From ZC4RG30 sp964417875 (GTDB taxonomy: Bacteria; Pseudomonadota; Gammaproteobacteria; Steroidobacterales; Steroidobacteraceae), in the NCBI GenBank assembly GCA_964417875.1, contig CAYQJU010000108.1:1-7228 (forward strand): a stretch of 7,228 nucleotides of DNA. The letters run 5' to 3'. This document shows, one piece after another, positions 1 to 6,116 of the stretch; the stretch's first letter is position 1, and the number at the start of each line of letters is the position of its first letter. The translations under genes and the position numbers were made by a program. The notes beneath the pieces are model-generated. The model saw only the letters and a list, made by a program, of their open reading frames with translations. It had not been told where the DNA came from and ran no database searches.

Positions 1-389
1 TCCCGCATCCGCCGCTGATGCCGGTCGATCCGGTGTCGCGCGCGCAGTTCCGCCTTGCCCTGCATCGCATCGAGCGCGACTGGTATGGGCTTGCGAACAA
101 GCTCGACCGCTCGCCGCCGGGCAGCCCCGAGGTCGAAAAGGCCCGTGGCGAACTTCGCGACCTGATCGTGCAGTTCACCGACTTCGTGCGCGCCCGGCCC
201 TACTTCATGAGCGACGAGCTGTCGCTGGTCGATGTCACCGTGGCGCCGATCCTGTGGCGCCTGCCGCGCTACCGCATCGACATCCCGAAGGACCTCACGC
301 CGCTGCTGAAATACGCGAACCTGCTGTTCTCGCGGCCGGCCTTCCGCCTGAGCCTGTCGGCACATGAACGGGAGATGCGCATTGCCTGA
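1..389 (+). CDS. sspA: Stringent starvation protein A, C-terminal part (5' end outside window)
   Basis: SspA binds RNA polymerase holoenzyme and adjusts transcription during starvation and acid stress. It has a glutathione-S-transferase fold without GST activity. The window opens inside the gene: reading from base 3 gives PHPPLMPVDP, matching the PHP surface motif (residues 84-86 in E. coli SspA) that marks the junction between the thioredoxin-like domain and the helical GST C-terminal domain. About 128 residues of the helical domain follow, including HRIERDWY and a segment like YFMSDELSLVDVTVAPILWRL, the typical GST helix that carries the DVxxAPxLWRL signature. The TGA stop is at 387-389 and overlaps the start of sspB, so the two are probably co-transcribed and translationally coupled. 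The ATG at base 18 is an internal methionine, not the start. The identification is secure. Confidence 0.95.
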   Translation, partial: PHPPLMPVDPVSRAQFRLALHRIERDWYGLANKLDRSPPGSPEVEKARGELRDLIVQFTDFVRARPYFMSDELSLVDVTVAPILWRLPRYRIDIPKDLTPLLKYANLLFSRPAFRLSLSAHEREMRIA

Positions 390-813
390 GCTCTCGCGAC
401 GTCCCTACCTGTTGCGAGCGATGCTGGACTGGATCGTGGACTGCGGCTGGACGCCGCACCTGATCGTCGATGCCAACTCGGACGATGTCGAGGTGCCCCG
501 GCAGTTCGTCAAGGAAGGCCGGATCGTGCTGAACATCTCGGCCTCGGCGACGCAGAACTTCTCGATCGGCGCCGACACGGTGGAATTCAATGCGCGGTTC
601 TCGGGCGTGAGCCATCGCATCCGCGTGCCCTGCGATGCGGTGCTGGGTATCTATGCGCGCGAGACCGGGCAGGGCATGGTGTTCACCGAAGAGCTGCCGT
701 CGCCGCCGCCGGAAGACACCAGCGCCAGTGGCAGCCATGAGAAGCCGCCAGGGAAGCCGGCCGGTGCGCCGGCGCGCAAGGCCGGGCGGCCCAGCCTGAA
801 GGTGGTCAAGTAG
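382..813 (+). CDS. sspB: ClpXP protease specificity-enhancing factor SspB
   Basis: SspB is the adaptor that captures ssrA-tagged proteins and delivers them to the ClpXP protease. The N-terminal part (SRRPYLLRAMLDWIVDCGW, then TPHLIVDA) and the middle (IVLNISASA, VEFNARFSGV, VLGIYARETGQGM) match the substrate-binding domain. A flexible Pro/Ser/Gly-rich linker follows, and the protein ends in GRPSLKVVK, the conserved tail (XB motif) that docks on the ClpX zinc-binding domain. I chose the TTG at 382, giving 143 residues starting MPELSRRPYLL. It has GGGAG at 370-374, 7 nt upstream, and aligns best with the family N-terminus. The ATG at 364 would add six residues and has no clear ribosome binding site. 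The gene overlaps the end of sspA by 8 bp. Confidence 0.94.
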   Translation: MPELSRRPYLLRAMLDWIVDCGWTPHLIVDANSDDVEVPRQFVKEGRIVLNISASATQNFSIGADTVEFNARFSGVSHRIRVPCDAVLGIYARETGQGMVFTEELPSPPPEDTSASGSHEKPPGKPAGAPARKAGRPSLKVVK

Positions 814-827
814 TCCGATGATGGACA

Positions 828-850
828 CCTGCGGCGCGAGCCGCGGGTTT
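828..850. terminator. Hairpin between convergent sspB and yraN
   Basis: An 8-bp GC-rich stem (828-835 with 840-847, one G.T pair) closed by a GCGA tetraloop sits in the 48-bp space between the sspB and yraN stop codons. Only three T follow on the plus strand and no T tract is present on the minus strand, so it is a weak or factor-assisted terminator. Its location between two converging genes is the main argument for the role. Confidence 0.45.
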
Positions 851-861
851 CGCCGGTGTTG

Positions 862-1293
862 CTAACGCGGCGTGGCCTCGAAGGCGTGGCGGATCCACTG
901 GATGCGATAGCCGGCTCCATCCGGTGCCAGGTCGAGCACATCGAAGCGCATCGGATGCCGGCCCAGTGCCGGCTGCCGGGTCAGCAGGTGACAGGTGGCG
1001 CGCTGGATGCGCCGCTGCTTCTTCCAGTCGACGCTGGCCGCGGCGCCACCATAGCGCGCATCTGCGCGCAACCGGACCTCGGCAATCACGATGACCCCTT
1101 GCGCGTCCTGCGCGACGATGTCGATCTCGCCGCTGCGGCAGCGGTAGTTGCGCGCGAGGATGCGCAGGTCGTGCGCCTCGAGGAAGGTGGCGGCGGCGGC
1201 CTCGCCATCGCGACCGATCTGCTGGCGATCCGGTGGCGCGGCGCGACGCAACAGCGGGTCAGGGGGCGAGCGGGTCGGCGGGCTGCACCGCAC
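862..1293 (-). CDS. yraN: YraN family protein (UPF0102, nuclease-like fold)
   Basis: This is a small protein of the UPF0102/YraN family, related by fold to Holliday junction resolvases and PD-(D/E)XK nucleases. Its biological role is not settled. With a GTG start it has 143 residues. Visible family features are E31 in the first helix, the GEIDIV strand (residues 55-60, acidic D58), the EVR motif at 72-74 in the position of the ExK signature, then ARYGGAAASVDWKKQRRI and a C-terminal RFDVLDL strand; the E. coli protein has closely similar YGGAAASV and RFDV segments. The gene lies downstream of lpoA and overlaps its 3' end by 35 bp with this start. A TTG at 1251 would remove 14 residues and the overlap. 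Neither start has a good ribosome binding site, so the N-terminus is uncertain. In E. coli yraN also follows lpoA (yraM). Confidence 0.9.
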   Translation of the reverse strand: MRCSPPTRSPPDPLLRRAAPPDRQQIGRDGEAAAATFLEAHDLRILARNYRCRSGEIDIVAQDAQGVIVIAEVRLRADARYGGAAASVDWKKQRRIQRATCHLLTRQPALGRHPMRFDVLDLAPDGAGYRIQWIRHAFEATPR

Positions 1294-3127
1294 CGTCGCT
1301 GATGCGCGCCCAGTTCAGCTGGCGCTCGATGCGCCCGTCTGGCGCCAGCGTGAGGCGGCCGGTCACGCCTTCGACCGGCCAGTCGACGAAGCCGCGCCGC
1401 AACGCTGCGGCAAGCACGCCGGCGTCGTAGCCGAATGCAAAGTATCGCGACTCGCGAGGACTGCCACGCCCGCTCCACAGATGCTCGGTGGCCAATCGCA
1501 CATCGTGTGGGTTGCCCACTGTGTCGAGCTCCCAGGGGATCTCGAGCAGCCGCATGCCATCCAGGTCGCGGATGCCGGCACGTTCCAGCGGCACGCCATC
1601 GTTGGTGATGTAGGTGGGCAGGTGGCCGGCATTCATGAAACGCAGCTGCGGGTTGATCTGCTGCATCGCCAGCGGTTCGTAGCCCGCGACGAAGATGGCA
1701 TCGATCTCGAGGGAGGGTTTCACGCTGGCCACGACGCGGGTGCCGATCGCGCTGCTGACCCGATCGATGCGTGCGCGGCTGGCCTGGACCCCCAGCGCCA
1801 CCGACAGGGTGGATTCGATGTTGTTGCGCCACAGGTCGTAGACCCCTTCGGCGTGCACGCGGCCGCCCGCCTGGGTCAGCTCGTCGGCGAAGGCGGCGGC
1901 GACGCGCTGGCCCCAGTCGCCGGACGGGGTGAGCACCACCACGTCGCGCCCGCCTGAACCTGCGATGTGACGCGCGATCTGTCGCGCCTCGTCTTCGGGC
2001 GCCAGCGCGAACTGCCAGCTGCCGGCGCTGCTGCCACCGGGCGTGGTGTTCAGCAGCAGCACGGGCAGGTTTGCGGGCCGCGCGCCGAGGGCGGACTGCA
2101 CTTCTTCCCTGATCAGCGGACCGACGGCGAAGGTGGCGCCTTCGGCCGCGGCCGTGCGCAGCGCGGTGGCCGCCGGCATGGTGGCGGTGTCGTAGATGCG
2201 CACCTCGGGCATGCCGCCGTCGGCAAGCCGCGCCGCGGCCGCCTGGAAGCCGTCGCGGATCAGCGCAGCGCGCGCGCCGATGGCCGGATCGGAGAGCGGC
2301 AGCAGCAGCGCCACCGGGCCGGTGACTCGCGCCAGGCGGGTGCCGTCTGCGCCGGGGCGCGCGGCCGGATCGAGGATCTCGCTGTCGACGATGGTCGAGG
2401 CGGGATGGCCGGGAAAGCGCTGGCGCCAGCGGTCGATCATCGAGGGCGCACTCAGGGGGCTGCGGCCCACCGTGGAGGCGATCTGCGCCAGTTCGAGCCA
2501 GCCGCGCTCCTGTGCATCGCTGCTGGCGGCCGGGTCGATGCGCACGCCACGGTCGATGGCGGCGCGCAGGTCGGTGAGCAGGTCGCGGCGGGCGCGGTTG
2601 CGGCCGGCCTCGTCGGTGGCGGTGCGCTCGCGCGCAATGCCGGCCTGCACGGCGGCGCCGGGTTCGCCGGCACGCAGCGCAACCTGCTGGCGCAGGTAGA
2701 ACAGCCGGGCGGCGTCTTCGCGCCGCGCCGGCTCGGGCAGCTGCGACACCTGCTGCCAGGCGAGCTGGTACTGGCCCTGCGCGGCGGTGATCTCGATGCG
2801 CAGCAGTTCGCGTTCGAAGTGCTCGGCCTCGGGCAGCTGCACGCTGGCGATGGCCACGGCGCGCTGGGCATCGTCGGGGCGATCGGCGTCGAGCCAGGCG
2901 CGCGCCGCGGCCAGCGCGAACTCGTTGCGCGCCGGCGGTGGATTGCCGTTGGCGAGGTCTTCGTACATGCGCGCGGCCTCGACGAGGCTGCCCTGGCGCA
3001 GCAATCGTTCGGCGCGGCTTTCGGAAGCGGGACCCGGACCGCTGGGCGCGGTGGCGCAGGCGGTGAGGAACACCAGAAGCGCGCCCGCAACGAGCGTCCT
3101 GAAAGTGGCGTGTCGGGGCGGCTGCAT
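1259..3127 (-). CDS. lpoA: LpoA, outer-membrane lipoprotein activator of penicillin-binding protein 1A
   Basis: LpoA is anchored in the outer membrane and reaches through peptidoglycan to stimulate the transpeptidase of PBP1A. The 622-residue product begins with a lipoprotein signal peptide (basic n-region to R10, hydrophobic 12-20, lipobox LTAC with the lipidated cysteine at 24). Residues of about 30-260 are Ala/Leu/Arg-rich helices of the TPR-like N-terminal domain. From about 270 the periplasmic-binding-protein-like (LppC) domain starts with VALLLPLSD, followed by IRDGFQAA, VGPLIREEV, LLLNTTPGG and VVVLTPSGDWGQRVAAAF. E. coli LpoA is somewhat longer (678 residues). The ATG at 3127 is the only start compatible with the signal peptide. 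No Shine-Dalgarno precedes it, but a perfect TATAAT lies 7 nt upstream. yraN follows and overlaps its end. Confidence 0.95.
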   Translation of the reverse strand: MQPPRHATFRTLVAGALLVFLTACATAPSGPGPASESRAERLLRQGSLVEAARMYEDLANGNPPPARNEFALAAARAWLDADRPDDAQRAVAIASVQLPEAEHFERELLRIEITAAQGQYQLAWQQVSQLPEPARREDAARLFYLRQQVALRAGEPGAAVQAGIARERTATDEAGRNRARRDLLTDLRAAIDRGVRIDPAASSDAQERGWLELAQIASTVGRSPLSAPSMIDRWRQRFPGHPASTIVDSEILDPAARPGADGTRLARVTGPVALLLPLSDPAIGARAALIRDGFQAAAARLADGGMPEVRIYDTATMPAATALRTAAAEGATFAVGPLIREEVQSALGARPANLPVLLLNTTPGGSSAGSWQFALAPEDEARQIARHIAGSGGRDVVVLTPSGDWGQRVAAAFADELTQAGGRVHAEGVYDLWRNNIESTLSVALGVQASRARIDRVSSAIGTRVVASVKPSLEIDAIFVAGYEPLAMQQINPQLRFMNAGHLPTYITNDGVPLERAGIRDLDGMRLLEIPWELDTVGNPHDVRLATEHLWSGRGSPRESRYFAFGYDAGVLAAALRRGFVDWPVEGVTGRLTLAPDGRIERQLNWARISDGAVQPADPLAP

Positions 3128-3130
3128 CGC

Positions 3131-3136
3131 TAAGAT
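3131..3136 (+). promoter_or_regulatory. Possible rsmI -10 element (TAAGAT)
   Basis: TAAGAT matches the -10 consensus at 4 of 6 positions and would place the transcription start at the A of the rsmI ATG (3143). I see no convincing -35 element. It overlaps the lpoA -10 on the other strand. The same bases TAA are the in-frame stop preceding rsmI, which fixes the ATG at 3143 as its earliest start. Confidence 0.3.
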
Positions 3137-3163
3137 TATAGGATGGCTCAGGGGCGAATCGAA
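3135..3163 (-). promoter_or_regulatory. Probable lpoA promoter with consensus -10, leaderless transcript
   Basis: A perfect TATAAT (minus strand, 3140 to 3135) is followed by seven bases and then the lpoA ATG. A start 7-8 bases after the -10 falls on the ATG or one base before it. At a 17-bp spacing the -35 is TTCGAT, a poor match. A consensus -10 in such GC-rich surroundings is unlikely to be chance. Activity is inferred. Confidence 0.55.
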
Positions 3164-4009
3164 CTGGTCGCAACGCCGATCGGCAATCTTGCGGACCTTT
3201 CGCCCCGCGCGCGTGAAGTGTTGGCAGGCGCCGACATCATTGCCGCCGAAGACACCCGCCACACGGCAGGCCTGCTGCGCCAGCTGGGCATCGACCGGCC
3301 GCTGCTGTCGCTGCACGAACATAATGAGGTCGCCCGCAGCCAGGAGCTGGTGCGCCGCGCGCAGGACGGCGCCGTGGTGGCGCTGGTGACCGATGCCGGC
3401 ATGCCGTTGGTGTCGGACCCGGGATACCTGACCGTGCGGGCCGCAATTGCCGCGCAGGTGCCGGTGGGCGCGGTGCCGGGCCCTTCGGCGGTGCTGCTGG
3501 CGCTGGCGCTCAGCGGACTGCCGGTGGAGCGTTTCGTGTTCGAGGGCTTCCTGCCCGCACGCGCTGCGGCGCGCCGCGAAGCGCTGCAGGCGTTGGCCGG
3601 CGAACATCGCACGCTGGTGTTCTTCGAGGCGCCGCATCGCATTGCCGAAACCCTGGCTGACATGAAGGCGGTGTTCGGCGCCGGCCGCGAAGCCGCGGTG
3701 GCGCGCGAACTGACCAAGCTGCACGAAAGCGTATATCGCGGCAGCCTTGAGTCGCTGCTGCATATCTGTGCCGATGATCCGAATTTCCAGCGCGGCGAGA
3801 TCACCGTGGTGGTCGCGGGCGCGGCGGCGCCGCCCGGCCCGGATGATGCCTTCGTGCGGCGTGCGCTGGCGCTGCTGGCCGGCGAGATCGCGCCGGGGCG
3901 CGCCGCGGCGCTGGTGGCGAAACTCACCGGCCGGCGCCGCGCCGATGTCTATGCGCTGCTGCAGGGTGGCAGCGGCGAGGCCCGCAATGAAGAAGTGGAA
4001 GCACCGTGA
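3143..4009 (+). CDS. rsmI: 16S rRNA (cytidine(1402)-2'-O)-methyltransferase RsmI
   Basis: RsmI uses S-adenosylmethionine to methylate the ribose of C1402 in the decoding centre of 16S rRNA. The 288-residue product has the tetrapyrrole-methylase fold with the family motifs in order: TPIGNLADLS (11-20), AAEDTRHT (34-41), TDAGMPLVSDPG (83-94), VPGPSAV (111-117), FEGFLP (133-138), then FFEAPHRI and ARELTKLHE, and a basic C-terminal domain ending in a segment like KLTGRRRADVYALL. The DAG motif is followed by Met where E. coli has Thr (DAGTP), a small deviation. An in-frame TAA at 3131 and family alignment fix the ATG at 3143. No Shine-Dalgarno is present: AGG lies directly against the ATG. It overlaps the next gene by 4 bp (GTGA). 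Confidence 0.96.
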   Translation: MAQGRIELVATPIGNLADLSPRAREVLAGADIIAAEDTRHTAGLLRQLGIDRPLLSLHEHNEVARSQELVRRAQDGAVVALVTDAGMPLVSDPGYLTVRAAIAAQVPVGAVPGPSAVLLALALSGLPVERFVFEGFLPARAAARREALQALAGEHRTLVFFEAPHRIAETLADMKAVFGAGREAAVARELTKLHESVYRGSLESLLHICADDPNFQRGEITVVVAGAAAPPGPDDAFVRRALALLAGEIAPGRAAALVAKLTGRRRADVYALLQGGSGEARNEEVEAP

Positions 4010-4701
4010 AAGAAGCACTGAAGATGATTTCCTCGATGGCCACGCGCGAGCTGCTGGCGCAGCTGGCCGAAGGTTTCACGCGGCAGTCCGGCATCGCCGT
4101 GAAGGCCGAGGCGGCCGGCGGCGTGGAAGTTGCGAAACGCATCAGTGCCGGTGAGGCCTGCGATGTCGTGGTGCTGGCATCCAGGGCCATTGACAAGCTC
4201 ATCAGCGAGGCCCGGGTCAGCGGCGCGCGCGTGGACCTGGTGCGATCCGGCGTGGCCATCGCCGTGCGGGATGGCGCGCAGCGTCCGTCTGTCGCCACAG
4301 AAGAGGATGTGAAGGCGGCGGTCATGGCCGCGCCGTCGCTCAGTTATTCCACCGGACCGAGTGGCGTGTACCTGGAGAAGCTGTTCGAACGATGGGGCAT
4401 TCTCGAGGCCATCCGTCCGCGCATCGTCGTGCCACCGCCGGGTGTGCCGGTGGGCAGCCTGGTTGCCGATGGACGCGTGGCGCTGGGTTTCCAGCAGCTC
4501 CCGGAATTGATGAACTTGCCGGGCGTCGTGGTGCTGGGGCCGCTGCCGGATGCCATCCAGACCATGACGGTGTTTTCGGGTGGTGTGTGTGCGGGAAGTC
4601 CGCGCCCGGAGGAGGCGCGGGCGCTGCTGGATTTCATGCGGTCTCCTGCCGTGTCGCAGCTGAAGCAGCGCCACGGCATGGATGCTGTCACCGTCACCTG
4701 A
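4006..4701 (+). CDS. ModA-like substrate-binding domain protein without signal peptide
   Basis: The 231-residue product has the type II periplasmic-binding-protein pattern of the molybdate-binding (ModA) group: a first strand KMISSMATRELLAQLAEGF where ModA has its anion-loop serine/threonine, then AGGVEVAKRISAGEACDVVVLAS (two-part motif matching the GGSG..RQIExGxPADVF region), DLVRSGVAIAVRDGA, the TGPSGVYLEKLFERWGI hinge segment, and a C-terminal ARALLDFMRSPAVSQLKQRHGM helix. Unlike a transporter binding protein it begins directly with the fold, with no signal peptide or lipobox, so it is probably cytoplasmic. The GTG start overlaps the rsmI stop (GTGA), with GGAAG at 3997-4001; an ATG at 4024 is an alternative start. 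No ABC permease or ATPase gene is nearby. The ligand is unknown. The fold is clear, the role is not. Confidence 0.82.
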   Translation: MKEALKMISSMATRELLAQLAEGFTRQSGIAVKAEAAGGVEVAKRISAGEACDVVVLASRAIDKLISEARVSGARVDLVRSGVAIAVRDGAQRPSVATEEDVKAAVMAAPSLSYSTGPSGVYLEKLFERWGILEAIRPRIVVPPPGVPVGSLVADGRVALGFQQLPELMNLPGVVVLGPLPDAIQTMTVFSGGVCAGSPRPEEARALLDFMRSPAVSQLKQRHGMDAVTVT

Positions 4702-4711
4702 GTGGTGTGGG

Positions 4712-4768
4712 TCGGCGCAGGTTCAGCGTGAGAACGGCAGGAACCACCAGAACCGGCGCCGATTTTTT
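4712..4768 (+). terminator. Intrinsic terminator of the rsmI unit
   Basis: Arms 4712-4724 and 4750-4762 are complementary at 12 of 13 positions (one A.G mismatch), separated by a 25-nt loop and followed directly by six T (4763-4768). It lies 10 bp after the ModA-like stop codon and just before the convergent gene ending at 4784, so it closes the rsmI transcript. Other GAAC(C) copies in the loop allow alternative shorter stems. Confidence 0.8.
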
Positions 4769-4783
4769 CTTCACAAGCTGCAT

Positions 4784-5548
4784 TCACTGAGCCGCATTCG
4801 CCCTGCGCCGCCAGTAGGAATCTTCTGCAAATTGCTCTATGAATCCAGAGGGGTTGTAGATGCTCTCGCCACTTTCCTGCTGAATGCGCCGCAGCGCTTC
4901 AAGAGGGGAGATCTCCTCATACTCATCTGGAATGTGGAATAGTGCTGGGTCTGGGTCTCCCAGGATGATGTCTTGCGCTTCCTCTGACCTCACTACCCTT
5001 CCATTGCTGATCCATGTCACGCGTAGAGGGATGCATCCGAGAGAGGGAGCAAGCCATCTTTCGACGTCAGGCGATCGAACCCCGCTGCCTGTGTCTTGAG
5101 CTCTGAAGCTTGACAGAAGGACCTCATAACCTAGTATTTCAGAGCGTTTACTCGACCCCGGAAGGCCACAAGACTTGCGTGGCCCAGCGAGGCTGGCTTC
5201 GGCCTCCTTCACCGAAATCGGTATAGACGTGTGCGCATTGATCCGTGACTGAACAATCGAGTTGCGGCGCAGTTGCATATCCCGGATTTGTCGTACTTCA
5301 AACGAGGAGCCATCAGAGATTCTGAACGTCCGGATATCTGCACTGGAGCCATCCGCGCGGAGCGCCCGCTGCGCGGTTGTGGCTTCTGCCAAACTTCCGT
5401 CGCTCCTGTAATCCCTGATCACCACCAGATAGGATAGAGCTGTGACTCCGGACGGCGGGAGAACTTGGCTATATGCAAACCAAGTTGCCGAATATGCCGT
5501 TAGGCCAGCAACTGCGCCGACGAGAAGAAGTCGAGTCCACTTGTTCAT
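4784..5548 (-). CDS. Unrecognised membrane-anchored or secreted protein, 254 residues
   Basis: I do not recognise this protein. From the ATG at 5548 it starts MNKWTRLLLVGAVAGL, a basic residue pair then about 20 hydrophobic residues, so it is either exported or held by one N-terminal membrane helix with the rest in the periplasm. The remainder is mixed alpha/beta and contains two cysteines, in KSCGLPG and LGCIPLR, that could pair. The stretch ERWLAPSLGCIPLRVTW, then ILGDPDPALFHIPDEYEEISP, recalls LolA-like beta proteins with a Trp/Leu-rich ligand cleft, but this is only an impression. The start is supported by TGAGG at 5558-5562, 9 nt upstream. An alternative ATG at 5563 overlaps the upstream stop as ATGA and adds five residues. 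It is the second gene of a unit with the cysteine-rich gene. Base composition is clearly AT-richer than rsmI. Confidence 0.75.
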   Translation of the reverse strand: MNKWTRLLLVGAVAGLTAYSATWFAYSQVLPPSGVTALSYLVVIRDYRSDGSLAEATTAQRALRADGSSADIRTFRISDGSSFEVRQIRDMQLRRNSIVQSRINAHTSIPISVKEAEASLAGPRKSCGLPGSSKRSEILGYEVLLSSFRAQDTGSGVRSPDVERWLAPSLGCIPLRVTWISNGRVVRSEEAQDIILGDPDPALFHIPDEYEEISPLEALRRIQQESGESIYNPSGFIEQFAEDSYWRRRANAAQ

Positions 5549-5559
5549 TTCGGTGAACC

Positions 5560-5817
5560 TCATGCGCAAGTAGTATCGCCACAAGAACTCTGAGCAGCGT
5601 ATACGCATGGCCAGATGGTCGTGCACCCTTGCAAGACCGATTGACCAAGGTCAGGGCACCATTCAGTCTGGCAGTTTACGACGCAACAGCAATTGTTCTC
5701 GGCACAGCCGATCTCGTCGCCGACTAGGCAACCCCAGTTGTAGAAATACTGATGAAAAAGTCCTTGGTTGGCGTAGATGCAGATCTGAGCCCAAGCAGCA
5801 GATGTGCAAAGCGCGCT
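5560..5817 (-). CDS. Secreted cysteine-rich small protein, 5' end lost in assembly gap
   Basis: The visible 85 residues begin SALCTSAAWAQIC, which looks like the end of a Sec signal peptide with cleavage after AWA. The mature part would be 75 residues with 12 cysteines, including a CCC triplet (CAENNCCCVVNC) and regularly placed single cysteines up to the C-terminus. An even number allows six disulfide bonds, and the compact Cys/Trp/Tyr-rich composition suggests a stable extracellular or periplasmic miniprotein. I recognise no family. The N-terminus falls in the run of N. Beyond the gap, a GTG at 5946 with GGAGG 4 nt upstream encodes MEKIRNRAR, which would suit the charged start of that signal peptide. 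Its TGA (5562-5560) overlaps a possible ATG of the next gene, so the two are probably coupled. Confidence 0.65.
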   Translation of the reverse strand, partial: SALCTSAAWAQICIYANQGLFHQYFYNWGCLVGDEIGCAENNCCCVVNCQTEWCPDLGQSVLQGCTTIWPCVYAAQSSCGDTTCA

Positions 5818-5917
5818 NNNNNNNNNNNNNNNNNNNNNNNNNNNNNNNNNNNNNNNNNNNNNNNNNNNNNNNNNNNNNNNNNNNNNNNNNNNNNNNNNNN
5901 NNNNNNNNNNNNNNNNN
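5818..5917. other. Assembly gap of 100 N
   Basis: Exactly 100 N mark a join between contigs of unknown true distance, since 100 is a conventional placeholder length. Both edges carry the same nine bases, AAGCGCGCT (5809-5817 and 5918-5926), eight of which form the palindrome AGCGCGCT. The gap removes the 5' part of the cysteine-rich gene. Confidence 0.97.
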
Positions 5918-6011
5918 AAGCGCGCTCGGTTCCTGATCTTCTCCACGTTTCCTCCACCGTCCATGTGTCGAGAGAAATTCTTGCGAAGGAACGACTAATA
6001 AAAGCGCGTTT

Positions 6012-6055
6012 AGCATATGCTCAAGGCCGTGTCAAGACCAGTTTGGTGCGCACCA
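6012..6055. promoter_or_regulatory. Two perfect palindromes in the divergent upstream region
   Basis: AGCATATGCT (6012-6021) and TGGTGCGCACCA (6044-6055) are perfect palindromes whose centres are 33 bp apart, about three helical turns. They lie between the presumed start of the cysteine-rich unit (5946, minus strand) and the secreted-protein gene (6117, plus strand), where control elements would be expected. The rest of 5947-6116 shows no promoter I can defend. The operator role is inferred. Confidence 0.3.
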
Positions 6056-6102
6056 GCAGCGGCGTGATAGCGTCTGATATTGGCTCGCCGCGAATTGTCA
6101 TC

Positions 6103-6109
6103 AGAGGAG
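6103..6109 (+). promoter_or_regulatory. Strong Shine-Dalgarno fixing the start at 6117
   Basis: AGAGGAG lies 7 nt before the ATG at 6117, an ideal spacing. The reading frame from this ATG opens with a textbook signal peptide, so this is the true start even though the frame closes after 48 codons. Confidence 0.75.
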
Positions 6110-6116
6110 TGGATAT

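Noticed and set aside
1967..3133. Plus-strand open frame of 388 codons opposite lpoA
   Set aside because: Gly/Ala/Arg-rich shadow of lpoA with no recognisable domain and no ribosome binding site.
1086..3173. Very long open frame on the minus strand overlapping lpoA in another frame
   Set aside because: It is extremely Arg/Ala/Pro-rich and low in complexity, as expected from the wrong frame of GC-rich DNA. The lpoA frame has a signal peptide, lipobox and family motifs.
3148..3927. Minus-strand open frame opposite rsmI
   Set aside because: Ser/Ala/Arg-rich antisense frame; rsmI on the other strand is unambiguous.
3128..4018. N-terminal extension of the lpoA frame through rsmI
   Set aside because: The frame is open only because stops are rare at high GC. 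The lipoprotein signal peptide fixes the start at 3127.
3924..4787. Minus-strand open frames opposite the ModA-like gene
   Set aside because: No domain or start signal; the plus-strand gene accounts for the coding signal.
5818..5917. Repeat or CRISPR-like content at the gap edges
   Set aside because: Only one nine-base identity is seen; no repeated units or spacers occur on either side.
5663..6016. Minus-strand frame from ATG 6016 running through the gap as the true start of the cysteine-rich protein
   Set aside because: It needs the nine-base edges to be overlapped, has no ribosome binding site, and puts a hydrophilic segment where a signal-peptide core should be. Kept only as an alternative.
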